Below the pieces are notes generated by a model, which was given only the letters and a program-made list of their open reading frames with translations, had not been told where the DNA came from and did no database searches. The position numbers and the translations under genes are program-made. Of a stretch of DNA of 64,000 bases, positions 52,015-60,735 are shown one piece after another. How positions within the stretch are numbered: the stretch's first letter is position 1; each line of letters starts with the position of its first letter. The stretch is from G963675935 sp963675935 (GTDB taxonomy: Bacteria; Planctomycetota; Planctomycetia; Pirellulales; Thermoguttaceae): positions 186,001 to 250,000 of the forward strand of contig CAXXPV010000008.1 of assembly GCA_963675935.2 (NCBI GenBank). The letters run 5' to 3'.

Positions 52015-53322
52015 TCATCGCAACACGTACTCTCGGCACAACGTCGGCAAGGCTTCGACGCTCTTCAAGTGTCGAGCCTCGATCCCCTCGGCGGCCAGTT
52101 GGGCCGACGCCTGCTCGAATTCCGTCTGATCGAACAGGTTCAAAATCGCCGTGACGGCCAACCCCTTGCGGCGAAGTTCGCCCAGCGCGACGGCTGTGTC
52201 GATGCCGGGCGAAGCGAGTATCGCAATCACCGTGGCGTCGCGGGGCAACCGGCTCGCCGTCTCCACCGTCAATTGAGCGAAACTCAGTCCGTCGGTCAAT
52301 TCCACTCGGGCGAGGGTTTCGAGAATTCGCATCAATTGTTCCGGCCCGCGGCGCGTGGGCACAACCACCGGTTGGAGCCGATCGCTGTGTTCCAACATGG
52401 CCGTGGCTCGCCGCGCGGCCTTTCGCGAGCGGATGTCGTAGTCCCAGCCTTCCTGGCGGATGCGGTCGGCGGCGTCGCGCCCGTTGGTCACCAGTCCGAT
52501 CTGTTGATCCATTTCATACACCGCGTTGGCCAGCGAGGCGGCGGCCGTGACCGCCAACTCGGAGCGATACGGTTCGTGATGCGGATCGTAGGCCGCTTGA
52601 TGAAAATCCAACAGAATCGTCGCCCCCGCGACGCAGGACGGCTCGAACACTTTGCTGTGGAACTCGCCGGTTCGTGCGGTCGCTCGCCAATGGATGCGGT
52701 TCAACGGGTCGCCCGCCTCGTAGCGTCGCACACCGGCGATGCGCGTGGGGTCTTCATACAGGCGGTGCGAGATGCGGACCTCGCCGATCGGACGCCGCGA
52801 GGCAAGGTCGTATCCTTCCAACGGCACGACGTCGGGATAGACCAGCAGGAAGTGCGGCGGGGTCAGCACACGGTAGCGGCGGTGCAGCCCGAACAGGTCG
52901 CCCGTCTCGACCACCAGGGGGCCGATCTGGTGGTATCCGCGGCGATTGCACCGCAATTGATACAACATCGTGTGTCGGCCGTGGCCGCGAAGCATGGCCA
53001 GCTGGGTGCGGCTTCCCTTCACGGCCAGGCTCGGCGGCTGATAGCTTATCGCCCGGCGGGGCAACATGTCTTCGATCAGCACCCAAGCGATGGGCAACCA
53101 GCCGGCGTTTTCCAGCGTAATCATCACGGGCACGGTGTCGCCGACGTTGGCCGAGTAGCGATGGCACTCGCGCAGGGCGCTGAGGCTTTGCACCCAAGAC
53201 CGGGCCAACCACCGGCTGGTGAGCATGATTCCCAGCAGGGCGTACATGGCATATGCCGGCAAGCTCAGCCCCAGGCTGAACGCGATCAACAACAGCAGGG
53301 CAGCCGCGGCGAACCATTTCAT
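52015..53322 (-). CDS. DUF58-family protein
   Basis: The protein has 435 residues. Two N-terminal spans (AAAALLLLIAFSLGLSLPAYAMYALLGIML) precede a soluble domain. The DUF58 motif lies near residues 215-260: GDPLNRIHWRATARTGEFHSKVFEPSCVAGATILLDFHQAAYD, which overlaps a von Willebrand A-like fold. Such proteins are encoded with MoxR ATPases and are thought to be client or partner proteins in membrane complex assembly. It follows moxR with a 134-base gap holding a SERSEESR hairpin. Confidence 0.88.
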   Translation of the reverse strand: MKWFAAAALLLLIAFSLGLSLPAYAMYALLGIMLTSRWLARSWVQSLSALRECHRYSANVGDTVPVMITLENAGWLPIAWVLIEDMLPRRAISYQPPSLAVKGSRTQLAMLRGHGRHTMLYQLRCNRRGYHQIGPLVVETGDLFGLHRRYRVLTPPHFLLVYPDVVPLEGYDLASRRPIGEVRISHRLYEDPTRIAGVRRYEAGDPLNRIHWRATARTGEFHSKVFEPSCVAGATILLDFHQAAYDPHHEPYRSELAVTAAASLANAVYEMDQQIGLVTNGRDAADRIRQEGWDYDIRSRKAARRATAMLEHSDRLQPVVVPTRRGPEQLMRILETLARVELTDGLSFAQLTVETASRLPRDATVIAILASPGIDTAVALGELRRKGLAVTAILNLFDQTEFEQASAQLAAEGIEARHLKSVEALPTLCREYVLR

Positions 53323-53364
53323 AGTGTTCCCGTAGAGCGGATTTCAATCCGCTCATGGGCCCCT

Positions 53365-53439
53365 GTCATTCTGAGCGTAGCGAAGAATCTTCCGTGAAAT
53401 CACAGTTCAGACGAGATTCTTCGCTACGCTCAGAATGAC
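53365..53439. repeat. SERSEESR-type hairpin between moxR and DUF58 genes
   Basis: GTCATTCTGAGCGTAGCGAA (53365 to 53390) pairs with 53414-53439, the complement ending CTCAGAATGAC. It is the same core as in the MITE at 897-1020 but without the GTAACCGTTCACGG ends. Placed between two co-oriented genes of a presumed operon, it may weaken transcription into DUF58. Confidence 0.85.
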
Positions 53440-53456
53440 GGGGTCCAAATTCCATT

Positions 53457-54419
53457 TTACGAAAAAGCGTCCGGCTCGTTGGCAAGCATGGGGACGCGGA
53501 CGTTGGCGACGATTTCGGCGACCACGGCGGCCGGCGTCAGTTTTCGCAGTCGGCTCTCCGGCCGAAGGATCACGCGATGGTTCAACACCGGGCCGGTCAA
53601 CTGCTTGACGTCGTCGGGCCGCACGAAATTTCGCCCCAAAACGGCGGCCAACGCCTGAGACGCGCGAAACAACGCCAGCGACGCCCGCGGGCTGCCGCCC
53701 AGGATCACGTCGTCGCAATCTCGTGTGTTTTGCACGATCTCGATGATGTAGCCGCGAACCTTGGGATCGACGTAAACCTGACGCACCGCTTGCTGAACGG
53801 CCAACAATTCCTCGGCCGCGACGACCGGCTCCAACTGGTCCAGCGGATTGCCGCGTTCCAGGAGTTCGAGCATCTTCAACTCTTCCTCCATGCTGGGATA
53901 GCCCAGGCTGATGCGAATCAAAAAGCGGTCGAGTTGGGCCTCGGGCAACGGAAAGGTCCCCTCGTGGTCGATGGGATTCTGCGTGGCAATGACCCAGAAC
54001 GGCGGTTTCAACTCGCGTGTCACGCCGTCGACGGTCACCCGGCCTTCGGCCATCGCCTCCAACAACGCGGCTTGGGTCCGCGGCGTGGTCCGGTTGATCT
54101 CGTCGGCCAGCACGACTTGGGCAAAAATCGGACCGGGACGGAACTCGAAGTCGGTTGTCTTCTGATTGAAGACCGAAACGCCGGTCACGTCGGTGGGCAG
54201 CAGATCGGGCGTGCATTGAATTCGCTTGAACGAACAGCCCACGCTGCGGGCCATCGCCCTGGCGAGCATGGTTTTGGCCACTCCCGGCACGTCCTCCAAC
54301 AAGACATGTCCGCCACTGAACCACGAGACCAACGAAAGAATCACCTGCCGGCGCTTGCCGACGATGACTTTTTCAACATTGGCGATGATTTTCTTGCTGA
54401 GGGATGCGATGTCGCTCAT
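53457..54419 (-). CDS. MoxR-family AAA+ ATPase
   Basis: The protein has 320 residues, the normal MoxR length. Walker A is DVPGVAKTMLARAMARSVG at about residues 39-55, in the slightly altered GVAKT form common in this family. Walker B is VVLADEINRTTPRTQAALLEAMAEG, sensor 1 WVIATQNPIDHEGTFPLPEAQLDRFL. The C-terminal lid domain ends ESRLRKLTPAAVVAEIVANV. It is a chaperone-like ATPase expected to act with the DUF58 protein. It starts within the last codons of the kinase-HAD gene (4-base overlap, ATGA). Confidence 0.95.
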   Translation of the reverse strand: MSDIASLSKKIIANVEKVIVGKRRQVILSLVSWFSGGHVLLEDVPGVAKTMLARAMARSVGCSFKRIQCTPDLLPTDVTGVSVFNQKTTDFEFRPGPIFAQVVLADEINRTTPRTQAALLEAMAEGRVTVDGVTRELKPPFWVIATQNPIDHEGTFPLPEAQLDRFLIRISLGYPSMEEELKMLELLERGNPLDQLEPVVAAEELLAVQQAVRQVYVDPKVRGYIIEIVQNTRDCDDVILGGSPRASLALFRASQALAAVLGRNFVRPDDVKQLTGPVLNHRVILRPESRLRKLTPAAVVAEIVANVRVPMLANEPDAFS

Positions 54420-55096
54420 GATTCACCCGTTGACGGTGTCTGCCGTTTCGCGATCAATTCGTGCAGGATTTGCGGCGTAAGATCTTCGAGCGATTCGACG
54501 ATGGCCTGGGCGGCGGCGAGATCCTTCCGCGTTCGGCCGGTGCTCAAAAGTCCGACGCTGGTCATGCCGGCGGCGTTGGCCGCGGCCACTCCGGCCGGCG
54601 CGTCTTCGATCACCGCGCAATTGCCCGGGACGACGCCCAATCGCTGGGCGGCGAGCAAAAACACCTCGGGATCGGGCTTTCCACGGCTGACGTCCGCGCC
54701 CGTCACCACCGCGTCGAACAAACCCGTCGCTCCGAGTTTCTCCAAAACCATCGCGACGTTTTCCGGAGGCCCCGACGATCCGACCGCCAATCGGTAGCCC
54801 GCCGCGCGCAGCGAGCGCAGCAGCTCGACGGCGCCCGGCATGGCGGGAAAGTCGGCCTCAATGATCTTCCGAAAGGCAATCTCTTTTCGCTCGTCCAGCT
54901 CGGCGATTTGGGCATCGTCGTAGCGTCCTTCGCCCCAAAATCGGGCGATAATCTTGCGGCTGGTGTGGCCGAACGTCGTGGCAAACTCCGCCTCGGTGAA
55001 GTGAAGCCCCTCGGGCTTGGCCATTTCGAGCCAACTGCGATAATGCGCGTGGTAGGAATCGATCAGTACGCCGTCCATGTCGAAAATGACGGCCAC
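54416..55096 (-). other. Possible internal translation start for the HAD phosphatase part
   Basis: GTG at 55094-55096 lies in the frame of the fused gene, with GGCGAGGAGAACGCC in front of it, a normal ribosome binding site at spacing 6. The product would be 226 residues beginning VAVIFDMDGVLIDSYHAHYR, exactly the usual start of this HAD subfamily. The kinase end, THIAVELPMTGEE, is also the usual kinase end. This suggests that two neighbouring genes lost the stop codon between them. Confidence 0.5.
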
Positions 55097-56668
55097 GGCG
55101 TTCTCCTCGCCGGTCATCGGCAGTTCGACGGCAATGTGAGTTCCCCGCGACGGCGACGATTCGATCGTCACGCGGCCGTCCAACAGCCGGACTCGCTCAC
55201 GGATGCCCTGAAGCCCGAAGCGACGCTCCTCGACGGCCTTGGGGTCGAAACCGACGCCCCAGTCGCGGACGTCGATGCAAATGCGGCCGTCGCGTTGGGT
55301 CAACGATATGTGAATGCGCTCGCTGCGGCTGTGACGGCAGGCGTTTTGCAGCGACTCCTGGACGATGCGGAAGATGGCGTTTTCCAAGGGCGGCGCAAGA
55401 CGGCCGCAAGCCGCGTCGTGCTCGAATTCGATCTTCGGCCCCGCCTCCTTGTTGTGCTCGTAAACGAGGTACTGGATGGCTTCGACGATCCCCGATTCGT
55501 CCAGGATTAGCGGGCGCAAACCGCCGATCAAGCGACGGGCCTCGTCGATGGCTCGCTGGAGGAGCCGCGTGGCGTCGTCGAGCGACTTCCACGCCGTCGC
55601 GGGGTCTACGGCAAAGGCGTTTCGGAATCCTTGCAGCCGGAACAGCGCGCCGGCGAGCTGCTGCGCGAATCCGTCGTGAATCTCGTAGGCGATCAACTGC
55701 CGCTCGTGCTCGTGCAGTTCCAGCAATCGCCGCAGCAGCCGCTGCTCTTTTTTGATTCCATCGAGGGCCAAGCGTTTTTGTGTAATGTCGGTGCAGATCA
55801 GCAAAACATGGTCGATGCCGTCTTCGCCGGCCAGCGGGGCCAAGCGACACGCCCACCACAGGCCGGAAGCGGCCTGAATTTCGACGGCCTGCGTTTTGCC
55901 GGTGACAATCGCCGTTTCCAAGGAACGTCGATAAGCCTGTTGGTGTTCTTCAGCGATAAACCTGTAGGAACACTGGTTCAACATTGCGTTCAGATCCTTG
56001 TCCGTCACGCCGCGATTGATGAACTGGATGATCGCATTGCGATTGACCACGAGGACAATGTCCGGCAGATTTTCAAAAAGACCTCGCAATTTCGCTTCCG
56101 ACTCGCGCAACGCCTTTTCCGCCATGTGACGTTTGGTGACGTCGCGGGTGATGCCCAAGACGCCCCGGGGCATCCCGCGGTCGTCTCGGAGATAGGAACT
56201 AACAATTTCGCACCAGACCGGAGTTTTATCCTTGGCGTAAAGCTCCAGTTCGAGAGATCGTCGCTGCTGCGTTTCGCCTTCGCCCGAAATGCTCCTCTGA
56301 AACTCCAGGATCATGGCATCTCGGATTTTCGCCAAGGAAACGGGATTGACGATGTCGTGGAGCGTGGATTGGGAGGCTATCTCATAGGAATAATGAGTCA
56401 GCCGGGTCACGGCTGGACTGATATAGGAAAATTTCCATCGGTCAAGGATGGCGTCAACCGCGGCCTCGACGTTGTCGATCGACGTGATGCCCGCAATGAC
56501 CGACGCCGGGAACTTCACCGCCCAAATCACGTCGGCGACGTTGTCAGCGATGATGCGGTAGCGCTCCTCGCTTGCGCGAAGCGATTCCATCGCCGATTTT
56601 TCTTGGGCTTGGAGAGTCCGAAGTTCCCTGGGGATCGAAGACTCGGACGATTCGTTCAGCTCATTCAT
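54416..56668 (-). CDS. PAS histidine kinase (NarX/DegS type) fused to HAD phosphatase
   Basis: The frame has 750 residues. Two PAS domains (about 25-170 and 180-300; FSYISPAVTRLTHYS, RDDRGMPRGVLGITRDVTKRH) lead to a HisKA_3 dimerisation helix (RLLELHEHERQLIAYEIHDGFAQQLAGALFRLQGF) and an HATPase (IFRIVQESLQNACRHSRSERIHI; CIDVRDWGVGFDPKAVEERRFGLQGIRERVRLLDGRVTI). At residue 525 a complete HAD domain begins: FDMDGVLIDSYHAHYRSWLEM, GSSGPPENV, GKPDPEVF, EDAPAGVAAANAAGM, like beta-phosphoglucomutase. GTG 55096 is preceded by GAGGAG, so the HAD part can also be translated alone. No response regulator is adjacent. Confidence 0.85.
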   Translation of the reverse strand: MNELNESSESSIPRELRTLQAQEKSAMESLRASEERYRIIADNVADVIWAVKFPASVIAGITSIDNVEAAVDAILDRWKFSYISPAVTRLTHYSYEIASQSTLHDIVNPVSLAKIRDAMILEFQRSISGEGETQQRRSLELELYAKDKTPVWCEIVSSYLRDDRGMPRGVLGITRDVTKRHMAEKALRESEAKLRGLFENLPDIVLVVNRNAIIQFINRGVTDKDLNAMLNQCSYRFIAEEHQQAYRRSLETAIVTGKTQAVEIQAASGLWWACRLAPLAGEDGIDHVLLICTDITQKRLALDGIKKEQRLLRRLLELHEHERQLIAYEIHDGFAQQLAGALFRLQGFRNAFAVDPATAWKSLDDATRLLQRAIDEARRLIGGLRPLILDESGIVEAIQYLVYEHNKEAGPKIEFEHDAACGRLAPPLENAIFRIVQESLQNACRHSRSERIHISLTQRDGRICIDVRDWGVGFDPKAVEERRFGLQGIRERVRLLDGRVTIESSPSRGTHIAVELPMTGEENAVAVIFDMDGVLIDSYHAHYRSWLEMAKPEGLHFTEAEFATTFGHTSRKIIARFWGEGRYDDAQIAELDERKEIAFRKIIEADFPAMPGAVELLRSLRAAGYRLAVGSSGPPENVAMVLEKLGATGLFDAVVTGADVSRGKPDPEVFLLAAQRLGVVPGNCAVIEDAPAGVAAANAAGMTSVGLLSTGRTRKDLAAAQAIVESLEDLTPQILHELIAKRQTPSTGES

Positions 56669-56676
56669 GGTGCAAA

Positions 56677-58119
56677 TTATTGAATCCCGTCAATCCAGAA
56701 AATCGAGCCCCCGCCGGGCCGCGACGTAAAACCCGTCTGCCAGCCGTGGGCCGTGGCGATGCGGCGCACAATGGCCAGCCCCAGGCCCGTGCCGCTCGAT
56801 CGCGTCGTGTGATACGGCGTGAACAACAAACTCACTTCGTCGGCCGAAATGCCCGGCCCGCGATCGGCCACCTCGATCCGCGTGGCGCCGTCCTGACCGG
56901 CGATGGCCGAGACTTCGACCGTGGCCCCCTCGGGCGAAAACTCCACGGCGTTCTGAATCAAATTAAAAAGCGCCTGGCGGAACATCTCGCGATCGGCCCG
57001 GATCATGGTGTCGGGCGAAGGAACCGCCGGAACCAAGGCCAGGCGTTTCGCGTCGAGATCGGGTTCGAGCAGCATGGCCAGTTCGCCGAAAATCTCCGCC
57101 GGCCGAAACTCCATGATCCTCGGCTCGCAGGGCCGGGCGAACGCCAGAAACTGATTGATCCGAGCCGTCACGCGGTCGCACTCCTCGATCACCGCCTGGG
57201 CCTGCCCACGCTGGGCGTGACCGTCGGGCATCCCTTGAATCCACCGCTGGGTCCAGCCGCGGATCAAGCCCAGGGGACTGCGGGTTTCGTGGGCCAGTCC
57301 CGCGGCCGCTTGGCTCAGATCGCGCAGATGACGCGCTTCGGTCTCCAATAATTGTGCGTGGCCGTGAGCCTCGGCCAATCGGACCGCCGCCCGCCACGCG
57401 ATCGCAATGCTGAAAATCACTAGTCCGCCGGCGACCACCACGGAAATGCGCAACCACAGATATTGCGATATCTGCTGATCCAATCGAGTTCGACTGAGAA
57501 CCAGGACGGCGAAGAAACGGGTTGCCTGCGGCCCGGGGCCTCCGCCGGGCGGGCCAAGCCGCCAATTGGGATCGTTAGGGCCAGGACCGGCGTCGCCAGA
57601 CTCGACGTTGTTCGGCCGCATGTCGCGGCGACCCATTCCGCCGAAGCCCATTACACCCGGCCCCAGTTCACTCGGTCCTCCTGGGCCCATTCCTCCCGGT
57701 CCTCCCAGACGCTCCGACGACACTTGAAACGCCACCACGTAACGATAGCCGGCCTCGTTCCAATACTGACCGGGTTGGATCGGCTCGGACAGATTCAGCA
57801 AAGCGGTGTCGCCGGCGGTCAACGAGAACTGCCGATCGCTCGAGACGACGGCGACGGCCAAGATGTCTTGCGACTTGCCCAAGGCGTCCAACATGCCTTG
57901 GATCGGCTGTTCAAGGAACCGTTCGAGACGGCGATGCGATTGAACGCCGCCGACCAAGACGTTCATGACCGAATCGGCCTGACGACACACCGATTCGCGG
58001 GCGGCCTCGCTTTCGACGTTGTATTCCTGCCACTGCCACACGGCCAACAAGGCCCAGGCCAGCAGCAAGGCCGCCAGCGTGACTCCGCGTTGCCAGTGCA
58101 TTGATGCATTCTCTCGCAT
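56677..58119 (-). CDS. Membrane histidine kinase (NtrB-like transmitter)
   Basis: The protein has about 480 residues (start ATG 58119; 58137 and 58101 are alternatives). TM1 is at about 12-30 (LAALLLAWALLAVWQW). The periplasmic loop contains a glycine/proline-rich low-complexity stretch (GGPGGMGPGGPSELGPG). TM2 is near 225-245 (LRISVVVAGGLVIFSIAIAW). The H box is AAGLAHETRSPLGLIRGW; the ATP domain has NLIQNAVEFSPEG, VADRGPGISADEVSLLFTPYHTT and GTGLGLAIVRRIA. It ends 9 bases before the kinase-HAD gene, so the two may be co-transcribed. Its response regulator is not in the window. Confidence 0.9.
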   Translation of the reverse strand: MRENASMHWQRGVTLAALLLAWALLAVWQWQEYNVESEAARESVCRQADSVMNVLVGGVQSHRRLERFLEQPIQGMLDALGKSQDILAVAVVSSDRQFSLTAGDTALLNLSEPIQPGQYWNEAGYRYVVAFQVSSERLGGPGGMGPGGPSELGPGVMGFGGMGRRDMRPNNVESGDAGPGPNDPNWRLGPPGGGPGPQATRFFAVLVLSRTRLDQQISQYLWLRISVVVAGGLVIFSIAIAWRAAVRLAEAHGHAQLLETEARHLRDLSQAAAGLAHETRSPLGLIRGWTQRWIQGMPDGHAQRGQAQAVIEECDRVTARINQFLAFARPCEPRIMEFRPAEIFGELAMLLEPDLDAKRLALVPAVPSPDTMIRADREMFRQALFNLIQNAVEFSPEGATVEVSAIAGQDGATRIEVADRGPGISADEVSLLFTPYHTTRSSGTGLGLAIVRRIATAHGWQTGFTSRPGGGSIFWIDGIQ

Positions 58120-58371
58120 CGTTTTATTATGACACAATTGGGTTGTGAGTCCATGCCCAATACAAAAACCTGCCCACGACGAGCGTGGTCAGGTAAACCC
58201 CCGGGAAAGGAGGATTTTTCTGTATCGGGTTGCTAATGTCGTTTATTGACTGTCGGCTTGACAATGTCGCAATAGCCGGGGGCCAACGGCCCGCGGATTG
58301 TGCTTTCCATCGCCAACGATGCCGAAATCAACTACCAGACACTCAGTAAACTTGCATTGCCTATCCAAGGG
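58120..58371. other. Spacer with a dispersed repeat
   Basis: It contains AATAGCCGGGGGCCAACGGC (58271-58300), the third copy of the repeat that flanks the LRR gene at 29661 and 30787. Promoter signals for the kinase gene must be in the left part; none is clear. Confidence 0.5.
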
Positions 58372-59226
58372 TTAATCGCGGTTCATGTCAGGACCAGGTC
58401 CAGGGCCAAAACCATGTCCCTGCTCAGGACCGGCTTCCGGACCACGGCCTTCACCGCGGCCAGGACCTGCTTCGGGACCACGACTCTCGCCGCGGCCAAA
58501 ACCGGCTTCGGGACCACGATGGTCGCCAAACGGAGGGGGCGGCGGTCCAAACTCACGACCACGACCTTCGCCACGTCCAAAACCGGCTTCGGGAAGACGA
58601 TGGCCGCAGAAGGGGCAAACTCCCCTTCCGACTTCGGGACCACGGCCTTCGCCACGTCCAGGACCGGCTTCGGGACCACGACCTTGGCTACCTCCAAAAC
58701 CGACTTCGGGGCCACGGCCTTGGCTACCTCCAAAACCGGCTTCCGGACCACGGCCTTCGCCACGTCCAGGACCGGCTTCGGGACCACGGTTGCCACCGAA
58801 CGGGCACTGTCCCATATTACCCTTCGGGCATTCCTTCGGCGGACCGGCCTGCGGACCACGGCCTTCGCCACGTCCCTGAGGACCGGCTTCGGGGCCACGC
58901 CCTTCGGGCTTGCCTTTTCCGTCCTTGGCCTTGGGGCCTTGCTTCTGATCGGCCTTGCCCTGAGGGCCGGCTTCAGGGCCACGGCCTTCACCGCGACCAA
59001 AACCGGCTTCGGGACCACGCCCTTCGCCGCGTCTCGGAGGACCGGCTTCTGGCCCACGACTGTCTTCTCGACCCGGCCCGAGGTCATCGACCCATTTTTG
59101 GGAATCGACGCCCTGTGGTCCACCCTGTGGTTCGCCTTTCCTGCCGGGCTGGTCTTGTGCCGAAGCGGCCAAGGCTCCAACCAGGAGGAGCGACGCAACG
59201 CCAAACAGTGTTGCAACGACTCGCAT
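58372..59226 (-). CDS. Secreted low-complexity repeat protein (GRGPEAG repeats)
   Basis: The protein has 284 residues. ATG 59226 has GGAGGT about 8 bases upstream. Signal peptide MRVVATLFGVASLLLVGALAASAQD. The mature part is dominated by about twenty copies of (G)RGPEAG with spacers GRGE or FGGSQ, and contains only G, P, R, E, A and Q in most places. Two cysteine-containing islands interrupt it (PKECPKGNMGQCPFGGN and GVCPFCGHRLPEAG). The minus strand is chosen because of the signal peptide and ribosome site. The opposite frame on the plus strand is open only because of base composition. Function unknown; a structural or surface role is plausible. Confidence 0.7.
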   Translation of the reverse strand: MRVVATLFGVASLLLVGALAASAQDQPGRKGEPQGGPQGVDSQKWVDDLGPGREDSRGPEAGPPRRGEGRGPEAGFGRGEGRGPEAGPQGKADQKQGPKAKDGKGKPEGRGPEAGPQGRGEGRGPQAGPPKECPKGNMGQCPFGGNRGPEAGPGRGEGRGPEAGFGGSQGRGPEVGFGGSQGRGPEAGPGRGEGRGPEVGRGVCPFCGHRLPEAGFGRGEGRGREFGPPPPPFGDHRGPEAGFGRGESRGPEAGPGRGEGRGPEAGPEQGHGFGPGPGPDMNRD

Positions 59227-59554
59227 TTTCAGTACCTCCACTCGTGTTTTTGGCGTCCTGCAAATTTTTTACACCCATTCCGATTTACCCGATACACTTT
59301 TTCACGTTGCCACGCGGAAAAAGTTCCGAGTGAGAGCCTCGCGGAGGAATGCGGCAGGACGCCTGTAACGCCGTTCAACCGCGAGGCGAGCTTGGCCGAA
59401 GCCATCCGGCCAAGTTCGACGGAAGAGAGAGCAATTGGCGTGCCGGATTGCGAATAACTCTCCCATTGCTCCGTTTAGCCCCGGCACTTGTGCCGAGCGG
59501 ATGGGTGCAAAATCGGGCCAGAAAATGGGGACAGCCAGACGATTGACTTGCTCG
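59227..59554. other. Intergenic region without a supported gene
   Basis: These are 328 bases. A copy of TTTAGCCCCGGCACTTGTGCCG lies near 59475, of the same family as 29744 and 29845. Nothing else is recognisable. Confidence 0.45.
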
Positions 59555-60541
59555 TCAGAAAACTGAATGTGCGACAATTTGGCCAGCCGGACCACTGCCA
59601 AACGCCTTCCGCAGCAACGCCAAACTCTTCGGCACGGCCGTCTTCGGGTCTTCCTTGCCCTCAAACTCCAGCGAAATGAATCCGCGATAATTCGCCTTGC
59701 GCATGATCGCGGCGATGCGGTCGTAATCCAAATCGAGCGTATACCACACGCCGCCGCCGAAATACGTCTTTGCGTGCATGTACGTCGCTCGGGCGGCAAT
59801 CGCTTCGATCTTGTCGTAGGGGTCTTCGAGAAAATTGCCCGTGTCGAGCGTTACGCCCAGCCACGGCGAGCGGATTGTATCGACCAGCCGCAGCAAACCC
59901 TTGGGCGTGCGGGCAAGCCCCCAATGGTTTTCCAGGCCCAGCACCACGCCGCGCCGTTCGGCCACTTTCAGGCACTTTTCGATGCTATCGACGACCCAAG
60001 GGAAGGCGTTTTCGTCGGTATAGCCCGGCTTGGGCGACTCGATGCCGCGATGAGCCATCAGATCGTCGAAATCGCGGCTCGTGTCCCACCGGCCCGTGTT
60101 GATCCGAACCGTCGGGATGCCCAGGGCGTAGGCCAACTCGATGCTCGAAATCGTGATGTCGATATTCTTCTTTCGCTCCTCCGCGTTGGGAAAGAGGAAA
60201 CTCTGATGGGTTGAAAGCCCGCTCAAGGCGAGGCCCGACGTGAGGGCTTGCCGCTTGAGGCGGTTCAGGTAGGCAGGCTCCTTCGTGTACATCTGCTTTT
60301 CAAGGATTTCGACGGCGTCGAAACCCATCTCCGCGGCCTGGACGATGCAGTCTTCAATCTTGACGACGTTGTCTTGGAAGTGCCAGAACGAGTACGTTGA
60401 AACGCCGATGGGATTTCCACGCCAGCCGCCCGATTTGGCCGGATTCGACTCGAATTGTTTTGCTTGCGCGGCAGCCGAAGCGGTCGAAACGCCAAGTCCC
60501 AAGATGGCGGCGGAACCCGCGAGAAAATTGCGACGGTCCAT
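59555..60541 (-). CDS. Tat-exported sugar phosphate isomerase/epimerase-like protein
   Basis: The protein has 328 residues. The start MDRRNFLAGSAAILGLGVSTASAAA carries a twin-arginine signal (RR.FL). The rest is an AP-endonuclease-2-type TIM barrel: IGVSTYSFWHF, EMGFDAVEILEKQMY, LGIPTVRINTGRWD, GVVLGLENHWGLARTPKGLLRL, WLGVTLDTGNF, YMHAKTYFGGG and YRGFISLEFEGKED. The H, E and D residues at the strand ends probably bind a metal. Planctomycetes have many such exported proteins, whose substrates are mostly unknown. Confidence 0.88.
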   Translation of the reverse strand: MDRRNFLAGSAAILGLGVSTASAAAQAKQFESNPAKSGGWRGNPIGVSTYSFWHFQDNVVKIEDCIVQAAEMGFDAVEILEKQMYTKEPAYLNRLKRQALTSGLALSGLSTHQSFLFPNAEERKKNIDITISSIELAYALGIPTVRINTGRWDTSRDFDDLMAHRGIESPKPGYTDENAFPWVVDSIEKCLKVAERRGVVLGLENHWGLARTPKGLLRLVDTIRSPWLGVTLDTGNFLEDPYDKIEAIAARATYMHAKTYFGGGVWYTLDLDYDRIAAIMRKANYRGFISLEFEGKEDPKTAVPKSLALLRKAFGSGPAGQIVAHSVF

Positions 60542-60654
60542 GAATTTTGAGTCTCAAGAGGATTGAGATGAATATCGAAGATGGAACGCGAAAGACTCTC
60601 CCATTCTAACGAACATTCGTGGAGAAGGAAATCTAGGTCGCGGCTTTCCCAACC

Positions 60655-60735
60655 AGTAGGTCCCGCCTGCCGGGCGGGACCTATTTTTCGCTTACACTCA
60701 AGACGCAAGTCCCGCCCGGCAGGCGGGACCTACCA
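60655..60735. repeat. Hairpin repeat, TCCCGCCTGCCGGGCGGGA type
   Basis: GTAGGTCCCGCCTGCCGGGC (60655 onwards) is complementary to the sequence ending at about 60734, and each arm is itself nearly palindromic. It overlaps the 3' end of the gene at 60681-61406 and gives that frame its last residues. Confidence 0.75.

Noticed and set aside
58300..59457. Plus-strand 385-residue frame rich in T, A, F and G
   Set aside because: It is antisense to the GRGPEAG repeat gene. It has no signal peptide or ribosome site, and its repetitive residues follow from the opposite strand's repeats.
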